Origin: Cytophagales bacterium
GTDB lineage: Bacteria > Bacteroidota > Bacteroidia > Cytophagales > Cyclobacteriaceae
Assembly: GCA_017303805.1 (NCBI GenBank)
Contig: JAFLBQ010000007.1
Span: 124,001 to 188,000 of the forward strand
Direction: 5' to 3'
Length of the DNA stretch: 64,000 bases
Shown here: one piece after another, positions 52,941-61,763 of the stretch
Numbering within the stretch: the stretch's first letter is position 1
Layout: every line of letters starts with the position of its first letter
Made by a program: the position numbers and the translations under genes
Notes under the pieces: model-generated
What the model was told of the DNA's origin: nothing
The model's input: only the letters and a program-made list of their open reading frames with translations
Databases searched by the model: none

Positions 52941-53696
52941 TCAGGCTACAGTTGCTTCGCTTTTAATCCAATCGTAACCTTTGGCTTCAAGTTCAAGGGC
53001 CAGTTCTTTCGAGCCAGACTTTACAATCTTGCCTTTGTAGAGTACGTGTACATAATCGGGCACGATGTAATCCAGCAGGCGCTGGTAGTGCGTAACCACA
53101 ATGGTTGCATTGTTTTTAGTGCGGAGTTTGTTTACCCCGTTGGCAACAATGCGCAAGGCGTCAATATCTAATCCAGAATCGGTTTCATCCAGAATGGCAA
53201 GCTTAGGTTCCAGCATGGCCATTTGAAAAATTTCGTTGCGTTTTTTCTCGCCACCGGAAAAGCCTTCATTTAATGAGCGATTCAAGAGCGATTGATCAAT
53301 TTCAACCAGCTTCATTTTCTCTTTCATCAATTGCAGGAACGATACAGCATCCAATGCTTGCTGCCCACGATATTCCCGAATCTGGTTAAGCGCAGTCTTC
53401 ATAAAGTTGATTGTGCTTACGCCCGGAATTTCTACCGGATATTGAAATGCCATAAAGATTCCTTCGCGGGCCCGATCTTCGGGTGATAGCTCCAGCAAGT
53501 CTTTTCCAAGAAAATACACTTCGCCACCACTTACTTCATAATCTTCCCTGCCTGAAAGTACCGAGGCCAATGTACTTTTACCGGAGCCGTTCGGTCCCAT
53601 AATTGCATGTACTTCTCCGGCATTTACCTGCAGGTCAATCCCGTTAAGGATTTGTTTCTCGCCAATTTTTGCTTGTAAGTTCTTTATTGATAACAT
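52941..53696 (-). CDS. sufC: Fe-S cluster assembly ATPase SufC
   Basis: SufC (251 residues from this ATG) is an ABC-type ATPase that drives shape changes of the SufBCD scaffold. Walker A is GPNGSGKST at residues 34-42, the signature is FSGGEKKRNEIFQM and Walker B is LAILDETDSGLDIDAL. An ATG eight codons earlier is in frame; the later one gives the standard N-terminus MLSIKNLQAKIG. Confidence 0.96.
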   Translation of the reverse strand: MLSIKNLQAKIGEKQILNGIDLQVNAGEVHAIMGPNGSGKSTLASVLSGREDYEVSGGEVYFLGKDLLELSPEDRAREGIFMAFQYPVEIPGVSTINFMKTALNQIREYRGQQALDAVSFLQLMKEKMKLVEIDQSLLNRSLNEGFSGGEKKRNEIFQMAMLEPKLAILDETDSGLDIDALRIVANGVNKLRTKNNATIVVTHYQRLLDYIVPDYVHVLYKGKIVKSGSKELALELEAKGYDWIKSEATVA

Positions 53697-53746
53697 AGTT
53701 CTATTGTTCAAATTATTCACGCAAAGACGCTAAGGCCGCAAAGAGT

Positions 53747-55192
53747 TTATCCAACGCTTCCTTCCAATGTTAAGGCTAAAAGCTTTTGTGCTTCTACTGC
53801 GAACTCCATTGGAAGCTGGTTCAAAACTTCTTTAGCATAACCGTTCACAATTAACGCTACCGCTGATTCTTCATCGATGCCGCGTTGCAAACAGTAGAAT
53901 ATCTGATCTTCGCCAATTTTTGATGTGGTAGCTTCATGTTCGATGCGGGCCGAGTTATTCTCAACATCAATATAAGGGAAGGTGTGTGCACCGCACTGAT
54001 CGCCCATCAACAACGAGTCACATTGCGAGTGGTTACGGGCGTTGGCAGCACGTTTCATTACATGCACTTGTCCTCGATAGCTATTTTGAGATTTGCCAGC
54101 CGAGATGCCTTTGCTCACAATCCGCGAACGCGTGTTTTTACCAATGTGAATCATCTTTGTACCGGTATCGGCTTGCTGATAGTTGTTGGTAACAGCAACC
54201 GAATAAAATTCACCTACTGAATAATCACCCTTCAATACACACGATGGATATTTCCAGGTTATGGCCGAGCCGGTTTCTACCTGGGTCCACGAAATCTTGG
54301 AATGATCACCAGCACACAAGCCGCGTTTGGTTACAAAGTTGTAAATGCCACCTTTACCTTGCTTATCGCCTGGGTACCAGTTTTGCACCGTAGAGTATTT
54401 TATTTCGGCTCCCTTCATGGTATAAAGTTCTACCACGGCTGCATGCAGTTGGTTTTCATCGCGCATGGGCGCAGTGCACCCTTCCAGGTAGCTTACATAA
54501 GAACCTTCATCGGCAACAATTAACGTTCTTTCAAACTGGCCGGTGTTGGCCGCATTGATGCGGAAGTAAGTCGAAAGTTCCATCGGGCACCGTACGCCTT
54601 TTGGTATGTAGCAGAACGACCCATCGGAAAACACAGCCGAATTGAGTGCTGCAAAATAGTTATCCGTCATCGGCACAACCGAACCGAGGTATTTCTTTAC
54701 CAACTCCGGATGTTCTTTAACGGCTTCGCTGAAGGAACAGAAAATGATTCCCAGTTCGCTCAGCTTTTCCTTAAACGTAGTTGCCACAGATACACTGTCG
54801 ATAACGGCATCAACCGCTACACCGGTTAACCTTTTTTGCTCGGTTAAAGAGATGCCCAGTTTTTCAAAAGTCTTGATCAGTTCCGGATCTACCTCTTCCA
54901 AACTGGTGGGTTTAACTTTTTGCTTGGGCGCAGAGTAATAAATGATGTCCTGGTAGTTGATGGCAGGGTAGGTTACGTTGGGCCATTTGGGTTCAACCAT
55001 TTTCTGCCATTGCCGAAAGGCTTTCAGGCGCCATTCCAGCAACCACTCCGGCTCATTTTTTTTAGCTGAAATAAACCGAACGATGTCTTCACTCAACCCT
55101 TTGGGGGCTTCATCTGCCTCCAGGTTTACAGTCCAGCCATGCTCGTATTCTTTCGAGGTGATTTCTTCCAGAACCTGATTGCTTTTACTCAT
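53747..55192 (-). CDS. sufB: Fe-S cluster assembly protein SufB
   Basis: SufB (481 residues, normal length) is the main scaffold on which the nascent Fe-S cluster is built. Seen are [52 protein letters not shown] and the C-terminal [23 protein letters not shown]. It is the first gene of the operon sufB-C-D-S-E plus DUF59. Two copies of TACTTTTG lie 34-52 bases upstream. Confidence 0.97.
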   Translation of the reverse strand: MSKSNQVLEEITSKEYEHGWTVNLEADEAPKGLSEDIVRFISAKKNEPEWLLEWRLKAFRQWQKMVEPKWPNVTYPAINYQDIIYYSAPKQKVKPTSLEEVDPELIKTFEKLGISLTEQKRLTGVAVDAVIDSVSVATTFKEKLSELGIIFCSFSEAVKEHPELVKKYLGSVVPMTDNYFAALNSAVFSDGSFCYIPKGVRCPMELSTYFRINAANTGQFERTLIVADEGSYVSYLEGCTAPMRDENQLHAAVVELYTMKGAEIKYSTVQNWYPGDKQGKGGIYNFVTKRGLCAGDHSKISWTQVETGSAITWKYPSCVLKGDYSVGEFYSVAVTNNYQQADTGTKMIHIGKNTRSRIVSKGISAGKSQNSYRGQVHVMKRAANARNHSQCDSLLMGDQCGAHTFPYIDVENNSARIEHEATTSKIGEDQIFYCLQRGIDEESAVALIVNGYAKEVLNQLPMEFAVEAQKLLALTLEGSVG

Positions 55193-55225
55193 CGCAGTCT
55201 ATTTAGACCAATTTTAAATTGGATA

Positions 55226-55244
55226 CAAAAGTACAACAAAAGTA
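55226..55244 (-). promoter_or_regulatory. Twin -7 type promoter boxes upstream of sufB
   Basis: On the minus strand two exact TACTTTTG boxes, each a perfect match to the Bacteroidota TAnnTTTG element, stand three bases apart. No clear -33 TTTG at the usual 19-bp distance was found for either. Confidence 0.45.
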
Positions 55245-55284
55245 CCCGTTTAAGGTTCTCAAAAGGCTTAAAATTTCTTGAAAA

Positions 55285-55749
55285 TCAGGTTAGTTTAAGA
55301 TTTCTGTCCAGGCTTTCTTCAAGCGAAATCATGGTTTCAGTTCGCTCTATTCCTTCTACCTGCTGCATTTTGTCGTGTAAAACTTCTTTCAGGTGGCTGG
55401 TATCGCGGCAATGAATGCGCACAAACATGCTATAATTGCCTGTGGTGTAGTGAATGTTGGTGATTTCGGGAATGCCTTTAAGTTTGGCTAACACCATTTC
55501 GTATAAGGCGCTTTTCTCCAGGTAAATACCTATGAATGCGGTGATGTCGTAGCCCAACTTAGCGTAATTGATTTTGAGTGTTGTTTTCTCCAGAATGCCT
55601 GCATCTTCCATTTTATTCATGCGCACGTGAACTGTTCCTTGTGAAACATTTACCCGCTTTGCCACCTCGGTATATGGCCGCTTGGCGTCTTGCATCAGGA
55701 TCTCGAGGATTCGAAGGTCGGTTTGATCAATTTCAAAATGACGGCTCAT
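55285..55749 (-). CDS. Lrp/AsnC family transcriptional regulator
   Basis: The protein (154 residues) has the AsnC-type winged helix-turn-helix (ILEILMQDAKRPYTEVAKRV then VSQGTVHVRMNKMEDAGIL) and the C-terminal RAM ligand-binding domain (YDITAFIGIYLEKSALYEMV, EITNIHYTTGNYSMFVRI). Members sense amino acids and control their metabolism. It precedes the suf operon on the same strand, 92 bp away, but a functional link is uncertain. Confidence 0.93.
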   Translation of the reverse strand: MSRHFEIDQTDLRILEILMQDAKRPYTEVAKRVNVSQGTVHVRMNKMEDAGILEKTTLKINYAKLGYDITAFIGIYLEKSALYEMVLAKLKGIPEITNIHYTTGNYSMFVRIHCRDTSHLKEVLHDKMQQVEGIERTETMISLEESLDRNLKLT

Positions 55750-55869
55750 ACTGATAGTGTTTTTGTAAAATTATCAATAAATATTCTATATTATTAAATT
55801 ATATCTAAAATTTAGTTCTGTTTGTTGACTTAAAATACCATGTATGCGTTACTTTGTGATATAATTTAT

Positions 55870-55896
55870 AATTCACAAAACGGGACGATGTGAATT
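55870..55896 (+). other. Hairpin upstream of the tRNA-like RNA
   Basis: AATTCAC and GTGAATT form a perfect 7-bp stem with a 13-nt loop in the otherwise empty spacer. It could be part of a 5' leader of the RNA or an operator. Confidence 0.4.
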
Positions 55897-55930
55897 GGAG
55901 CGAAAAGCTGAGGATGTTCTTTTAAAACAA

Positions 55931-56077
55931 TGTAGGGTGTTGAAACTGGCAGACAAGCCCTCCTGTCTCGGGGGTGGAGAGCAAAGGATAAACGCAAGGT
56001 AATGGGTTGACCACTAAAATGTTTTCTTATGCCTTGCAGCTAACTTCTCCGTGGAGGTTCGAACCCTCCCTCTACAG
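55931..56077 (+). ncRNA. tRNA-like structured RNA with a giant variable arm and GUC anticodon-like loop
   Basis: A full tRNA frame can be folded. Acceptor TGTAGGG pairs with CTCTACA (one G-U). T8 is present. The D arm is TTG / CAA with loop AAACTGGCAGA, like tRNA-Leu. The anticodon arm is CCCTC / GGGGG with loop CTGTCTC (anticodon GTC). The T arm GGAGG-TTCGAAC-CCTCC is canonical and the discriminator is G; CCA is not encoded. Between anticodon and T arms lie about 77 nt instead of the usual 13-20. They form an outer stem GGAGA / TCTCC and an inner stem GCAAGGTA / TGCCTTGC. A terminator follows directly. It could be an odd tRNA, an intron-bearing tRNA or a mimic. tRNA type is unresolved. Confidence 0.65.
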
Positions 56078-56081
56078 CAAC

Positions 56082-56114
56082 AAGCCTCTCGGTTTATTAC
56101 CGGGAGGCTTTTTT
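56082..56114 (+). terminator. Intrinsic terminator of the tRNA-like RNA
   Basis: An 11-bp stem (AAGCCTCTCGG / CCGGGAGGCTT, one G-U) with a 7-nt loop is followed by TTTT. It begins four bases after the discriminator base of the RNA, which marks it as a separate transcription unit. Confidence 0.9.
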
Positions 56115-56199
56115 CGTTTAAATTGAGCCTAACAATCGATTGCCGGTACCACCTTTTTTTTATTTCTTTAGAATTCAATAGAAGCTAAAAAGAGAATCG

Positions 56200-57879
56200 A
56201 TGAATTATCCGTGGTATTCAAAATATCCGAAAGGCACACCGCAGCAAATTGGTACACTCGAGTATAACTCGCTCATTGAATTGTTCGAGGTGGCTGCCCA
56301 GAAGTATCCGAACCGAATTGCTTTCGAAAACTTTGGAAAGCAAATAACCTTTGCCGAAATAGATGCACGTTCTACTGCCTTTGCAGCCTACTTGCAAAAT
56401 GAGTTGAATCTAAAAAAGGGTGATCGCGTTGCTATTCAAATGCCCAACCTGATTCAGTTTCCCATTGCATTTATGGGTGTAATTAAAGCCGGGCTCATCG
56501 CTGTAAACACCAACCCACTTTACACCCCACGCGAAATGGAACATCAGTTTAACGATGCCGGAGTTTCCGCCATTGTTATTGTAGCCAATTTTGCGCACAA
56601 CCTCGAACAGATTTTACCTAGATTGAAAAACAAGCCGCAGATTATTCTAACCAGCATGGGCGACATGGTGGGCGGCTTAAAGGGTACCATTCTGAATTTT
56701 GTAGTGAAGCATGTAAAGAAAATGGTACCAGCCTTTCGCTTGCCTGAAGCCATTTCTTTTAATGCTGCGCTGACTAAAGGAGCCAATCTAACGTACCAAA
56801 AACCACCACTTAACATTGAAGATATTGCCGTGTTGCAGTACACCGGGGGTACCACCGGGATTTCAAAAGGTGCGCAGCTTTCGCATCGCAACCTTATTGC
56901 ACACAACGCCATGATAACGCATTGGTTCAGACCTATAATGACAGAGGGCCGGCAAGATATTATTATTACCGCATTGCCACTCTACCACATTTTTGCGCTT
57001 ACGGTAAATGGGTTGTTAATGTACACACAAGGAGTAAAGAGTATTTTAATTACCAATCCGCGCGATATACCCGGTTTTGTAAAAGAGCTGAAGAAGCATC
57101 GCTTCTCGGTAATGACCGGAGTTAACACTTTGTTTAACGGACTGCTTAATAATCCCAACTTTAAGGAATGCGATTTCTCTGCTCTAAAGGGTGCTATTGG
57201 TGGTGCTATGGCCGTTCAGGATGTTGTTGCCGATAAATGGGAGAAGCTTACCGGGTGCCCGATAATTGAGGGCTATGGCTTAAGCGAAACCTCTCCGGTG
57301 TTGTGTTGTAATCCGCTTGATGGAAACCATAAACGCGGCACCATTGGCTTGCCCATGCCCAGCACCGAGATTGGAATTTTTGATGACGATGGCAATCAGT
57401 TACCGCAAGGAGAAGTAGGTGAAATCTGTGCCCGCGGCCCGCAGGTAATGCGTGGTTATTGGAACCAAGACAATACGGGGGTGTTCTTTCATAATGAATG
57501 GTTTCGCACGGGCGATATTGGTGTTATGGATACAGAGGGCTACTTTAAAATTGTGGATCGCAAAAAAGATATGATTAAAGTTTCTGGCTTTAATGTGTAT
57601 CCCAACGAAGTAGAGAATGTGCTGGCCGGTAATCCTAAAGTGCTGGAAGTAGCTGCAATTGGTGTACCCGATGCTAAATCGGGCGAGGCTATTAAAGTAT
57701 TTGTGGTAAAAAAAGACGAATCGCTTACCGAAGAAGAATTAAAACACTACGCGCACGAAAACCTTACCAACTATAAAGTGCCGCGCCATATTGAGTTTAG
57801 AAATGAGCTACCGAAAACCAATGTGGGCAAAATTTTAAGACGTGCGTTAAAGGAAGAAGAGAAACAGAAGGCAGCCTAA
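56200..57879 (+). CDS. fadD: Long-chain acyl-CoA synthetase (AMP-forming)
   Basis: The protein (559 residues) activates fatty acids to acyl-CoA by way of acyl-AMP. The AMP-binding motif YTGGTTGISKGAQLSHRN, the block GYGLSETSPVLCCNPL, WFRTGDIGVMD, the hinge DRKKDMIKVSGFNVYPNEVE and the catalytic lysine in PKTNVGKILRRALKEE are all present. The length and motifs match FadD. The ATG follows an AT-rich leader. The next gene is 86 bp downstream. Confidence 0.94.
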   Translation: MNYPWYSKYPKGTPQQIGTLEYNSLIELFEVAAQKYPNRIAFENFGKQITFAEIDARSTAFAAYLQNELNLKKGDRVAIQMPNLIQFPIAFMGVIKAGLIAVNTNPLYTPREMEHQFNDAGVSAIVIVANFAHNLEQILPRLKNKPQIILTSMGDMVGGLKGTILNFVVKHVKKMVPAFRLPEAISFNAALTKGANLTYQKPPLNIEDIAVLQYTGGTTGISKGAQLSHRNLIAHNAMITHWFRPIMTEGRQDIIITALPLYHIFALTVNGLLMYTQGVKSILITNPRDIPGFVKELKKHRFSVMTGVNTLFNGLLNNPNFKECDFSALKGAIGGAMAVQDVVADKWEKLTGCPIIEGYGLSETSPVLCCNPLDGNHKRGTIGLPMPSTEIGIFDDDGNQLPQGEVGEICARGPQVMRGYWNQDNTGVFFHNEWFRTGDIGVMDTEGYFKIVDRKKDMIKVSGFNVYPNEVENVLAGNPKVLEVAAIGVPDAKSGEAIKVFVVKKDESLTEEELKHYAHENLTNYKVPRHIEFRNELPKTNVGKILRRALKEEEKQKAA

Positions 57880-57930
57880 CCATAACATAGTGGCCGGAAC
57901 CGTAACACAATGGTAGCCTAACCATAACGC
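57873..57930. repeat. Short direct repeats after fadD
   Basis: AGCCTAACCATAAC occurs twice, 42 bp apart, the first copy overlapping the fadD stop codon. A degenerate copy (ACCGTAACACAATGG) lies between them, so the unit is about 21 bp. Confidence 0.55.
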
Positions 57931-57965
57931 TGCACTTACAGTAATATCATTTTTTTGCTCGCAGC

Positions 57966-59066
57966 ATGCGGGCACTAAATGTTTTACTTATAACTCAGGA
58001 AGACTACCTGGCCGGCTCGACCTTTTCGGTGAGCTATTTAGCTAAAGGGTTACAACAAAGAGGGCATAAGGTGGTTGTAGTGGCCCGCCCGGATTCCCTG
58101 TTGCAAAAACAGGTAGCCGGTACCGGTGTGGTGTTCAAGCCATTAGTTATCCGCTCACGTTTCGATTGGAAAGCCATTGGGCAACTTAAAACGATTGTAC
58201 TGAAATTTGGAATCCAAATAGTCAATGCGCAATCAAGTAAAGACCGGTATGTAAGTGTGTTGGCCCGATGGGTATTTCGGCTGCCTGTTTTAGTTATTCA
58301 CACACGCAGGCAGGTTGCTCAAAGTATTGGCGGATTTTTGCAATACTTGTTCTATGTTAACGGCACCGATAGGATTGTTGCCGTTAGCCACGGAGTTAAA
58401 AAATCCCTCGTCCGCAAAGGAATCCCTCAAAATCATGTGCAGGTAATTTTTAACGGCACACCCCGCGAAAAATATCAGCTATCTCAACAAGTTACTGAGA
58501 ATTTAAAAAGTAAGTTAAAAATTACAGCGTCCGATGTGGTAGTAGGCTGCGTATCGCGAAGAAAGAATCAAGAGCAGTTGTTGCTAAGCCTAAACTATTT
58601 AAGTTTTCCTGTTACAGTAATTTTTGTAGGTATTGCGGAAGACGATGAACTGCGCGCTTTACGAAAGCAATTAATGTTGCCGCATAAACTACATTATGCA
58701 GGTGAGGTGCCCGGAGCAGAGGTGCTTCACTATTTTAAGCTGTTCTCGTGCATGGTGCTTTGTTCCGTAATTGAAGGACTTTCTCAGTCATTGCTGGAGG
58801 CTATGTACCTGGGAGTGCCCGTAATTGCTACGGCTGCAGCCGGAAATCTGGATTTGATCGAACATCAGAAAAATGGCCTCCTGTACTCCGATAAAGACTA
58901 TGCCGGATTGGCCCTGCAAATTCAATCCGCTTTGAATAACCCCGCATTGCGGTCAACAATTATCTCGGGCGGAATTACTACCGCCAGCGATACTTTTTCA
59001 ATAGACAGAACCTTGCAGCAATACGAAGAGTTTTACGCGCACTTGCTATCTTCGCGGCAGTTTTAA
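57966..59066 (+). CDS. Glycosyltransferase, GT4-like
   Basis: The 366-residue protein has the two-domain GT-B layout. The N-terminal domain (VLLITQEDYLAGSTFSVSYL, HKVVVVARPDS) and the C-terminal nucleotide-sugar domain (LHYAGEVPGAEVLHYF, then EGLSQSLLEAMYLGVPVIAT with the EX7E motif) fit family 4. Such enzymes transfer sugars from nucleotide sugars onto lipids or polysaccharides at the inner membrane. It is not embedded in a polysaccharide cluster, so its acceptor cannot be guessed. The start is the ATG giving the MRALNVLLIT beta strand. Confidence 0.88.
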   Translation: MRALNVLLITQEDYLAGSTFSVSYLAKGLQQRGHKVVVVARPDSLLQKQVAGTGVVFKPLVIRSRFDWKAIGQLKTIVLKFGIQIVNAQSSKDRYVSVLARWVFRLPVLVIHTRRQVAQSIGGFLQYLFYVNGTDRIVAVSHGVKKSLVRKGIPQNHVQVIFNGTPREKYQLSQQVTENLKSKLKITASDVVVGCVSRRKNQEQLLLSLNYLSFPVTVIFVGIAEDDELRALRKQLMLPHKLHYAGEVPGAEVLHYFKLFSCMVLCSVIEGLSQSLLEAMYLGVPVIATAAAGNLDLIEHQKNGLLYSDKDYAGLALQIQSALNNPALRSTIISGGITTASDTFSIDRTLQQYEEFYAHLLSSRQF

Positions 59067-59076
59067 CACGGTTGTA

Positions 59077-60156
59077 ATGAAAGTAGTATTTATAGTAGTG
59101 GCATGGTGTATTAGTAGCAGCGCCTTTGCCCAACCCACAAGCCAGCCTTCTTTAACGCACTACCCGCAAGAGCAGCACCTTAAAAACGTGCGCCAGTTAA
59201 CCTTTGGTGGCGATAATGCCGAGGCATATTGGAGTTTTGATGGTAAGAAGGTGAGCTTTCAATCCAACAACAAAGCATGGGGGCTGGCATGCGATCAAAT
59301 CTTTTACATGCCTGTTGAAGGACTGGATTTACAACAGACCGGCAAGCAACCAACCCGCATAAGTACGGGCTTAGGGCGTACCACCTGTGCATTTTTTATG
59401 CCGGGCGATAAACAGATTTTATACGGCTCCACACATTTGGGTGCTAAAGAATGCCCACCCGATCCGGGGCGTGCCCCCGGGGGTAAATATCTTTGGCCGA
59501 TTTACGATAGCTACGACATTTTTGTAGCAGACCTAAAAGGGAAAGTGAAGAAGCAGTTAACTAAAACACCTGGTTACGATGCCGAAGCCACGGTTTCGCC
59601 CCAAGGCGATAAAATTGTTTTTACCTCTACCCGCAATGGCGACCTCGACTTATACATTATGGACATTGATGGAAAAAATGTGAAGCAGATAACGCACGAA
59701 CTTGGTTACGATGGAGGGGCCTTCTTCTCGCCCGATGGCAAGAAGTTGGTGTTTCGGGCATCGCGGCCAAAAACAGAAGAAGCGAAAAAAGAATACCGGG
59801 AATACTTGAAGCAAGGGTTGGTGGCGCCCACCGATATGGAAATTTATACCTGCAATGTAGATGGCACCAACCTGAAGCAAATTACCAACCTGGGCAAAGC
59901 AAACTGGGCTCCGTTCTATCATCCATCGGGCAAAAAAATCTTATTTAGCTCTAACCATAAGAGTGCGCGTGGGTTTCAGTTTAATATTTTTATGATGAAC
60001 GAAGACGGCACCGGTCTGGAACAAATAACGTATGATGGGGTGTTTGATTCGTTTCCCATGTTCTCGCCCGATGGCAAACGGCTTATCTTTTCCAGCAACC
60101 GGAACAATGGCGGCAACCACGATACTAATTTGTTTGTTGCCGATTGGGTGGATTAA
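59077..60156 (+). CDS. TolB-like beta-propeller protein, secreted
   Basis: The 359-residue protein has a signal peptide ending in SSAFAQ and five or six WD40-like PD40 blades. Examples are GYDAEATVSPQGDKIVFTST, YDGGAFFSPDGKKLVFRA and FDSFPMFSPDGKRLIFSSN, with DLYIMDIDGKNVKQITH between them. It resembles the propeller of TolB, but the other Tol-Pal genes are absent. It is probably periplasmic; function is unknown. It lies 10 bp after the glycosyltransferase stop and is likely cotranscribed. Confidence 0.88.
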   Translation: MKVVFIVVAWCISSSAFAQPTSQPSLTHYPQEQHLKNVRQLTFGGDNAEAYWSFDGKKVSFQSNNKAWGLACDQIFYMPVEGLDLQQTGKQPTRISTGLGRTTCAFFMPGDKQILYGSTHLGAKECPPDPGRAPGGKYLWPIYDSYDIFVADLKGKVKKQLTKTPGYDAEATVSPQGDKIVFTSTRNGDLDLYIMDIDGKNVKQITHELGYDGGAFFSPDGKKLVFRASRPKTEEAKKEYREYLKQGLVAPTDMEIYTCNVDGTNLKQITNLGKANWAPFYHPSGKKILFSSNHKSARGFQFNIFMMNEDGTGLEQITYDGVFDSFPMFSPDGKRLIFSSNRNNGGNHDTNLFVADWVD

Positions 60157-60208
60157 TCCTTAAATACGTTACGCGTTGCTGGTTAAGACCAAACAAGCAA
60201 CGACCTTC

Positions 60209-61642
60209 TTAAATAAGATTCTCGATTCCGAAAAATTTCTCCAGAATAATAATAATGGAGAGCACGCCAAGCAAGATAGGAGCAATCCACTTTAGGGTAA
60301 CGTGCAAGAAAATCCGCACCCTCGATTTCATATAGTGCGCGTTGCCTTGCTCCAGTTCAGCATCCATGCTATGGATACCCCACCTGCGTGAAATGAAGAT
60401 CGACATTAAGCAGCCACCCACCGTTAAGCAGATATCGCTCATATCGGCAATAAAGGTTAGAAAATCCTGCCCGCGGTAAAAGGGCAAATTATTAAGCGCA
60501 GGTATCATACCCTGGCTGATCATACTCGGCAGGCCGCATACAAAGATTATCAAAGCCATTAACCACACCACGCGCTTGCGATTCCATTTTTTCTGATCTA
60601 CCAGGTAAGCAACGGGTACTTCTAACAAAGAAACCGTAGAAGTTAACGCAGCAAAGCAAACAAGTAAAAAGAAGGAGCCCCCGATTACACGGCCTAGTAC
60701 CGGCCCCATTTCATAAAAAATTTGTGGTAACACAACAAAGATCAGAGGCGGGCCCGAGGTGCCAATTTCCTGCGGATTGATATTGAGTTTGAAGGCAAGA
60801 AAATGAACCAATGGAAACACCATAAGTCCCGAAACAAATGCTACCGAAGTATCGGCAATGGAAATAATTGCAGCCGAAGAAGTAATGTTTTCTTTTTTGT
60901 TGAAATAAGAGCCGTAAGTGATTAGCGCGCCCATGCCCAGCGACAATGAAAAGAATGCTTGCTTTAAACCATCTACCAGCGTTTGGATTTTAAGTTCACT
61001 AAAATCGGGTATTAAATAGAACTTAACCCCCGAAGAGGCATTGGGCAAGGTAAGGCTGTAGATAATAATGCCAATTAAAATGGCGTAGAGCGAGGGCATC
61101 ATTATTTTATTGGAAGCTTCGATACCTTTTTGAATTCCTTGCGAAACAATGAGCGCTGTTAGGCACATGAATACAAGTGAGAAAACCAAATTAGAGTTGG
61201 CTATGCCACCGAGGCTGCTCAGATCTAAGATGTCGTTTACATATTCGCCAAAGAAGCCCCCAAAACTTTCGTGGTTAAGTAAATCGCCAAAAGAAATATG
61301 CAGGAAATATCCAAAAGCCCAACCGGCCACTACATTGTAAAATGAAAGAATTAAAATTCCGGCAAGGATTCCGAACAACCCGAGGTAGCCCCACTTCTTG
61401 CCACCCAGTTTAGAGTAGGAACCGTAGGCATCGCTGTTGGCCGCGCGCCCGATCGCGATTTCGCCAACCATAACAGGGTAACACAGTAAGAAGATGCAGC
61501 ACAAGTAAACCAGCAAAAAGATGGCGCCTCCGTTTTCGCCAGCCAGATAAGGAAACCGCCAAATGTTACCTAATCCAACGGCCGAGCCTGCTGCGGCCAA
61601 AATAAATCCAAGTCGTCCGCTAAAGTTACCTCTGTTTGCCAT
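60209..61642 (-). CDS. Sodium-dependent neurotransmitter:sodium symporter (NSS/SNF) family transporter
   Basis: The protein (477 residues from this ATG) begins with the family signature RLGFILAAAGSAVGLGNIWR and has about eleven to twelve membrane helices. Further motifs are GENGGAIFLLVYL, AFFSLSLGMGALITYGSYF and SVLEVPVAYLV-like SLLEVPVAYLVDQ. Bacterial members such as LeuT carry amino acids or related small molecules with Na+. A 59-codon in-frame extension upstream was rejected because it runs over the divergent gene and is not hydrophobic. Confidence 0.92.
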   Translation of the reverse strand: MANRGNFSGRLGFILAAAGSAVGLGNIWRFPYLAGENGGAIFLLVYLCCIFLLCYPVMVGEIAIGRAANSDAYGSYSKLGGKKWGYLGLFGILAGILILSFYNVVAGWAFGYFLHISFGDLLNHESFGGFFGEYVNDILDLSSLGGIANSNLVFSLVFMCLTALIVSQGIQKGIEASNKIMMPSLYAILIGIIIYSLTLPNASSGVKFYLIPDFSELKIQTLVDGLKQAFFSLSLGMGALITYGSYFNKKENITSSAAIISIADTSVAFVSGLMVFPLVHFLAFKLNINPQEIGTSGPPLIFVVLPQIFYEMGPVLGRVIGGSFFLLVCFAALTSTVSLLEVPVAYLVDQKKWNRKRVVWLMALIIFVCGLPSMISQGMIPALNNLPFYRGQDFLTFIADMSDICLTVGGCLMSIFISRRWGIHSMDAELEQGNAHYMKSRVRIFLHVTLKWIAPILLGVLSIIIILEKFFGIENLI

Positions 61643-61763
61643 GGTTGGTTTTTTCTGTTTGCGCAAAATAGACCTTAAACTAAAATTATCAAAAAGACGT
61701 TTCTTTAGCGGCATGGTGCGTATCTTGGCCATGCAATTTTTGGCGGTCGAAAACCGAAGCGAG

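Noticed and set aside
55931-56077. tmRNA
   Set aside because: It is far too short, has no GGGG-type 5' end, no tag reading frame and carries a full D arm and anticodon stem that tmRNA lacks.
60177-60202. Terminator after the beta-propeller gene (CGTTGCT / AGCAACG hairpin)
   Set aside because: The stem is present but no T-run follows on either strand, so it was not listed as a terminator.
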